Shown in pieces: positions 6,534 to 8,126 of a stretch of DNA of 8,126 bases. Each line of letters begins with the position of its first letter. The stretch's first letter is position 1. The translations under genes were made by a program, and so were the position numbers. A model generated the notes under the pieces. It worked only from the letters and a program-made list of their open reading frames with translations, searched no databases and was not told the DNA's origin. The DNA is taken from contig DHTF01000069.1 of the NCBI GenBank assembly GCA_002411515.1, positions 12,446 through 20,571 on the forward strand, given 5' to 3'. Source of the stretch: Proteiniphilum sp. UBA5267. Its GTDB lineage: Bacteria; Bacteroidota; Bacteroidia; Bacteroidales; Dysgonomonadaceae.

Positions 6534-6543
6534 GCTTATAAGC
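6534..6543. repeat. 10-base perfect palindrome between maeB and trpB
   Basis: GCTTATAAGC lies in the 100-base gap between maeB and trpB, preceded by a short GGGA-N4-TCCC hairpin (6522-6533). No T-run follows, so it is not a standard terminator. The next 60 bases are A-rich and C-containing with almost no G, typical of an unstructured Bacteroidetes leader. I see no good TAnnTTTG box in the gap, so trpB may rely partly on read-through from maeB. Confidence 0.3.
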
Positions 6544-6607
6544 TGAGGTCTTGAAATATCAAACAACAAACAACAGAATAACATATACGAATAAAACATA
6601 CAGAACA

Positions 6608-7960
6608 ATGGAAAAAAGAAAAAAATTCATGCTCCAGGAGGAAGATATCCCCACACAGTGGTATAACATCACCGCGGAGATGAAAAACAAACCGCAGCCC
6701 ATGCTAAACCCACAGACAAAGGAACCTATGAAGGCCGAAGACCTCTTCCCTTTGTTTGCCGAAGAACTTTCGCGACAGGAGGTCAACCAGACTGATGCAT
6801 GGATCGACATTCCAGAAGAGGTGCGGGAGAAATACAAAATCTATCGTCCGACACCATTGGTACGGGCAACCGAACTGGAGAAGGCACTCGACACGCCTGC
6901 CCACATCTATTTCAAGAACGAGAGCGTGAGTCCCGTCGGCTCACACAAGCTCAACTCGGCTCTACCCCAAGCCTACTATAATAAGATGGACGGCACCACC
7001 AACATCACCACCGAGACTGGTGCCGGACAGTGGGGTACGGCACTGGCTTTTGCTGCGAAGGCGTTCGGATTGGAACTGGCAGTATACATGGTAAAAATAA
7101 GCTACGAACAGAAGCCTTACCGTCGCTCGCTTATGCAGACCTGGGGAGCACAGGTTATTGCTTCACCCAGCATGTCCACCAAGGCAGGCCGCAAAATCAT
7201 CACCGAGCATCCCAACTACCAGGGCAGCCTGGGTACGGCCATCTCCGAAGCCATTGAACTGGCCATGCAGACCCCCAACTGTAAGTATACCCTAGGAAGC
7301 GTGCTGAATCACGTGGCACTCCATCAGACCATTATTGGACTGGAGGCAGAGAAGCAGATGGAGATGGCAGAAGAGTATCCCGATGTAGTTATCGGCTGCT
7401 TCGGAGGTGGATCAAACTTCTCCGGCATCACCTTCCCCTTCCTGCGTCACACCATGCAGGGTGAGAGAAACACCCGTTTTGTGGCTGCCGAGCCGGCCTC
7501 GTGTCCAAAACTCACCCGCGGCAGGTTTCAGTACGACTTTGGCGATGAAACAGGCTACACACCACTGATCCCGATGTATACATTGGGACACAAGTTTGCA
7601 CCGGCTAACATCCATGCTGGCGGTCTCCGCTACCACGGCGCGGGCAGCATCGTGAGCCAGCTGCTCAAAGACGGGCTGGTGGAAGCAACCGCTATCAGAC
7701 AGCTGGAGACCTTTGAAGCGGGCGTGCTTTTTGCTCAGACCGAAGGTATTGTGCCTGCACCGGAATCCACCCATGCCATTGCTGCCGCCATCAGAGAGGC
7801 AAAGCAGGCAAAGGAAGAGGGAAAGAAGAAAGTGATTCTCTTTAACCTCTCTGGTCATGGCCTGATCGACATGAGTGCCTATGATCAGTATCTTGCAGGT
7901 GATCTCACCAACCATGAGGTTACCGATGAAGATATATCTCGTTTCCTGGGAGAGAACTGA
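6608..7960 (+). CDS. trpB: Tryptophan synthase beta chain, TrpB2 type (orphan)
   Basis: This 450-residue PLP enzyme of the TrpB2 (TrpB-like, TIGR01415) branch makes tryptophan from indole and L-serine. Visible motifs are RPTPLVRATELEKAL (80-94); the PLP lysine Lys114 in VSPVGSHKLNSA; catalytic Glu136 in ETGAGQWG (classic TrpB1 has ETGAGQHG); the phosphate-binding loop GGGSN (266-270); and NLSGHG (413-418) near the cofactor. The long N-terminal extension before the PLP domain is normal for TrpB2, which does not need a tight TrpA complex. No trpA or other trp gene is adjacent, so indole salvage is a plausible role, though a different substrate is possible. Reading open upstream to a TTG at 6551 is possible, but the added residues are low-complexity leader. 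The ATG at 6608 (MEKRKKF) fits the family better. Confidence 0.95.
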   Translation: MEKRKKFMLQEEDIPTQWYNITAEMKNKPQPMLNPQTKEPMKAEDLFPLFAEELSRQEVNQTDAWIDIPEEVREKYKIYRPTPLVRATELEKALDTPAHIYFKNESVSPVGSHKLNSALPQAYYNKMDGTTNITTETGAGQWGTALAFAAKAFGLELAVYMVKISYEQKPYRRSLMQTWGAQVIASPSMSTKAGRKIITEHPNYQGSLGTAISEAIELAMQTPNCKYTLGSVLNHVALHQTIIGLEAEKQMEMAEEYPDVVIGCFGGGSNFSGITFPFLRHTMQGERNTRFVAAEPASCPKLTRGRFQYDFGDETGYTPLIPMYTLGHKFAPANIHAGGLRYHGAGSIVSQLLKDGLVEATAIRQLETFEAGVLFAQTEGIVPAPESTHAIAAAIREAKQAKEEGKKKVILFNLSGHGLIDMSAYDQYLAGDLTNHEVTDEDISRFLGEN

Positions 7961-8033
7961 CAAGCAAGTGCACCTGCAACCGTGTTAAAAACGTGGAAAA
8001 TGGGGAAAAGTGACCAAAAAAGGGGCAGGAATG

Positions 8034-8065
8034 TTTGGATATCCAATGTGGATTACTTATCTTTG
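8034..8065 (+). promoter_or_regulatory. Strong Bacteroidetes-type promoter with a palindrome over the -33 box
   Basis: TTTG (8034-8037), a 20-base spacer and TATCTTTG (8058-8065) match the consensus exactly. A 12-base perfect palindrome, TTGGATATCCAA (8035-8046), overlaps the -33 box and could be an operator. It drives a rightward gene that starts at or beyond the window end. The 73 bases between trpB and this promoter are purine-rich and show no convincing terminator. Confidence 0.7.
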
Positions 8066-8080
8066 GTGATATAAAATTGA

Positions 8081-8126
8081 ATGAGGTTTTGCCGCATTGG
8101 TCGATTGGGAAACTCATCAATTACAT
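8081..8126 (+). CDS. Possible start of the next gene (only 15 codons visible)
   Basis: An ATG at 8081, about 10 bases after the expected start of transcription from the 8034-8065 promoter, opens a frame reading MRFCRIGRLGNSSIT to the window edge. This is too short to identify a family, and it may instead be leader sequence of a gene that begins outside the window. Confidence 0.2.
   Translation, partial: MRFCRIGRLGNSSIT

Noticed and set aside
6521..6543. Attenuator or riboswitch ahead of trpB
   Set aside because: There is no leader peptide with Trp codons, no T-box motif, and only two short unconnected hairpins.
6551..6607. N-terminal extension of trpB from a TTG codon
   Set aside because: The added residues are a low-complexity Asn/Thr-rich translation of an A-rich leader; the ATG at 6608 starts a family-like N-terminus.
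7412..7963. Leftward open frame opposite the end of trpB
   Set aside because: Shadow of trpB, with no domain and no promoter.
7961..8033. Possible trpB terminator (CCTGC ... GCAGG, about 50 bases apart)
   Set aside because: The arms are only 5 bases with a long loop and no T-run, so it is not a credible terminator.

Overview
The window is a stretch of a Bacteroidota (Bacteroidetes) chromosome, most likely order Bacteroidales. Three things point there. Several upstream regions carry the Bacteroidetes housekeeping promoter pattern (TTTG or TTG, 19-21 bases, TAnnTTTG) and A-rich leaders without a Shine-Dalgarno sequence. The MaeB sequence closely resembles Bacteroidales MaeB as I remember it. 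The TetR-TolC and LiaF-like/LytTR pairings are familiar from this phylum. A Dysgonomonadaceae/Porphyromonadaceae-type host is a guess from overall protein flavour only.

Layout. Positions 1-2741 are all read leftwards: the 5' part of a TolC-family outer-membrane efflux gene (cut by the window edge), overlapped by its TetR-family regulator, and upstream of that a two-gene unit of a LiaF-like membrane protein and a membrane-anchored LytTR-domain regulator. A 259-base divergent intergenic region (2742-3000) separates this block from rightward genes: a small Cys/His-containing lipoprotein directly abutting a DUF2461-family gene, then maeB (malic enzyme fused to a phosphotransacetylase-like domain), an orphan trpB of the TrpB2 type, and at the right edge a strong promoter for a gene lying mostly outside the window.

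How the genes work together. The TetR gene has its own promoter, embedded in inverted repeats that look like an autoregulatory operator, and it runs into tolC, so regulator and efflux channel are probably co-expressed and derepressed by an efflux substrate. The LiaF-like/LytTR pair looks like a compact membrane-stress sensing unit without a histidine kinase: four membrane helices tethered directly to a LytTR DNA-binding domain, next to a four-helix protein with a LiaF-type FGG-repeat domain. Its promoter contains a dyad and two LytTR-like half-sites. MaeB (malate to pyruvate, NADPH) and TrpB2 (tryptophan from indole and serine) are metabolic genes with no obvious shared pathway.

No mobile element, CRISPR array, RNA gene, toxin system or defence system is visible. 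I do not see a convincing undescribed system. The best candidates for a second look are the LiaF/LytTR unit with its promoter, and the uncharacterised lipoprotein-DUF2461 pair.
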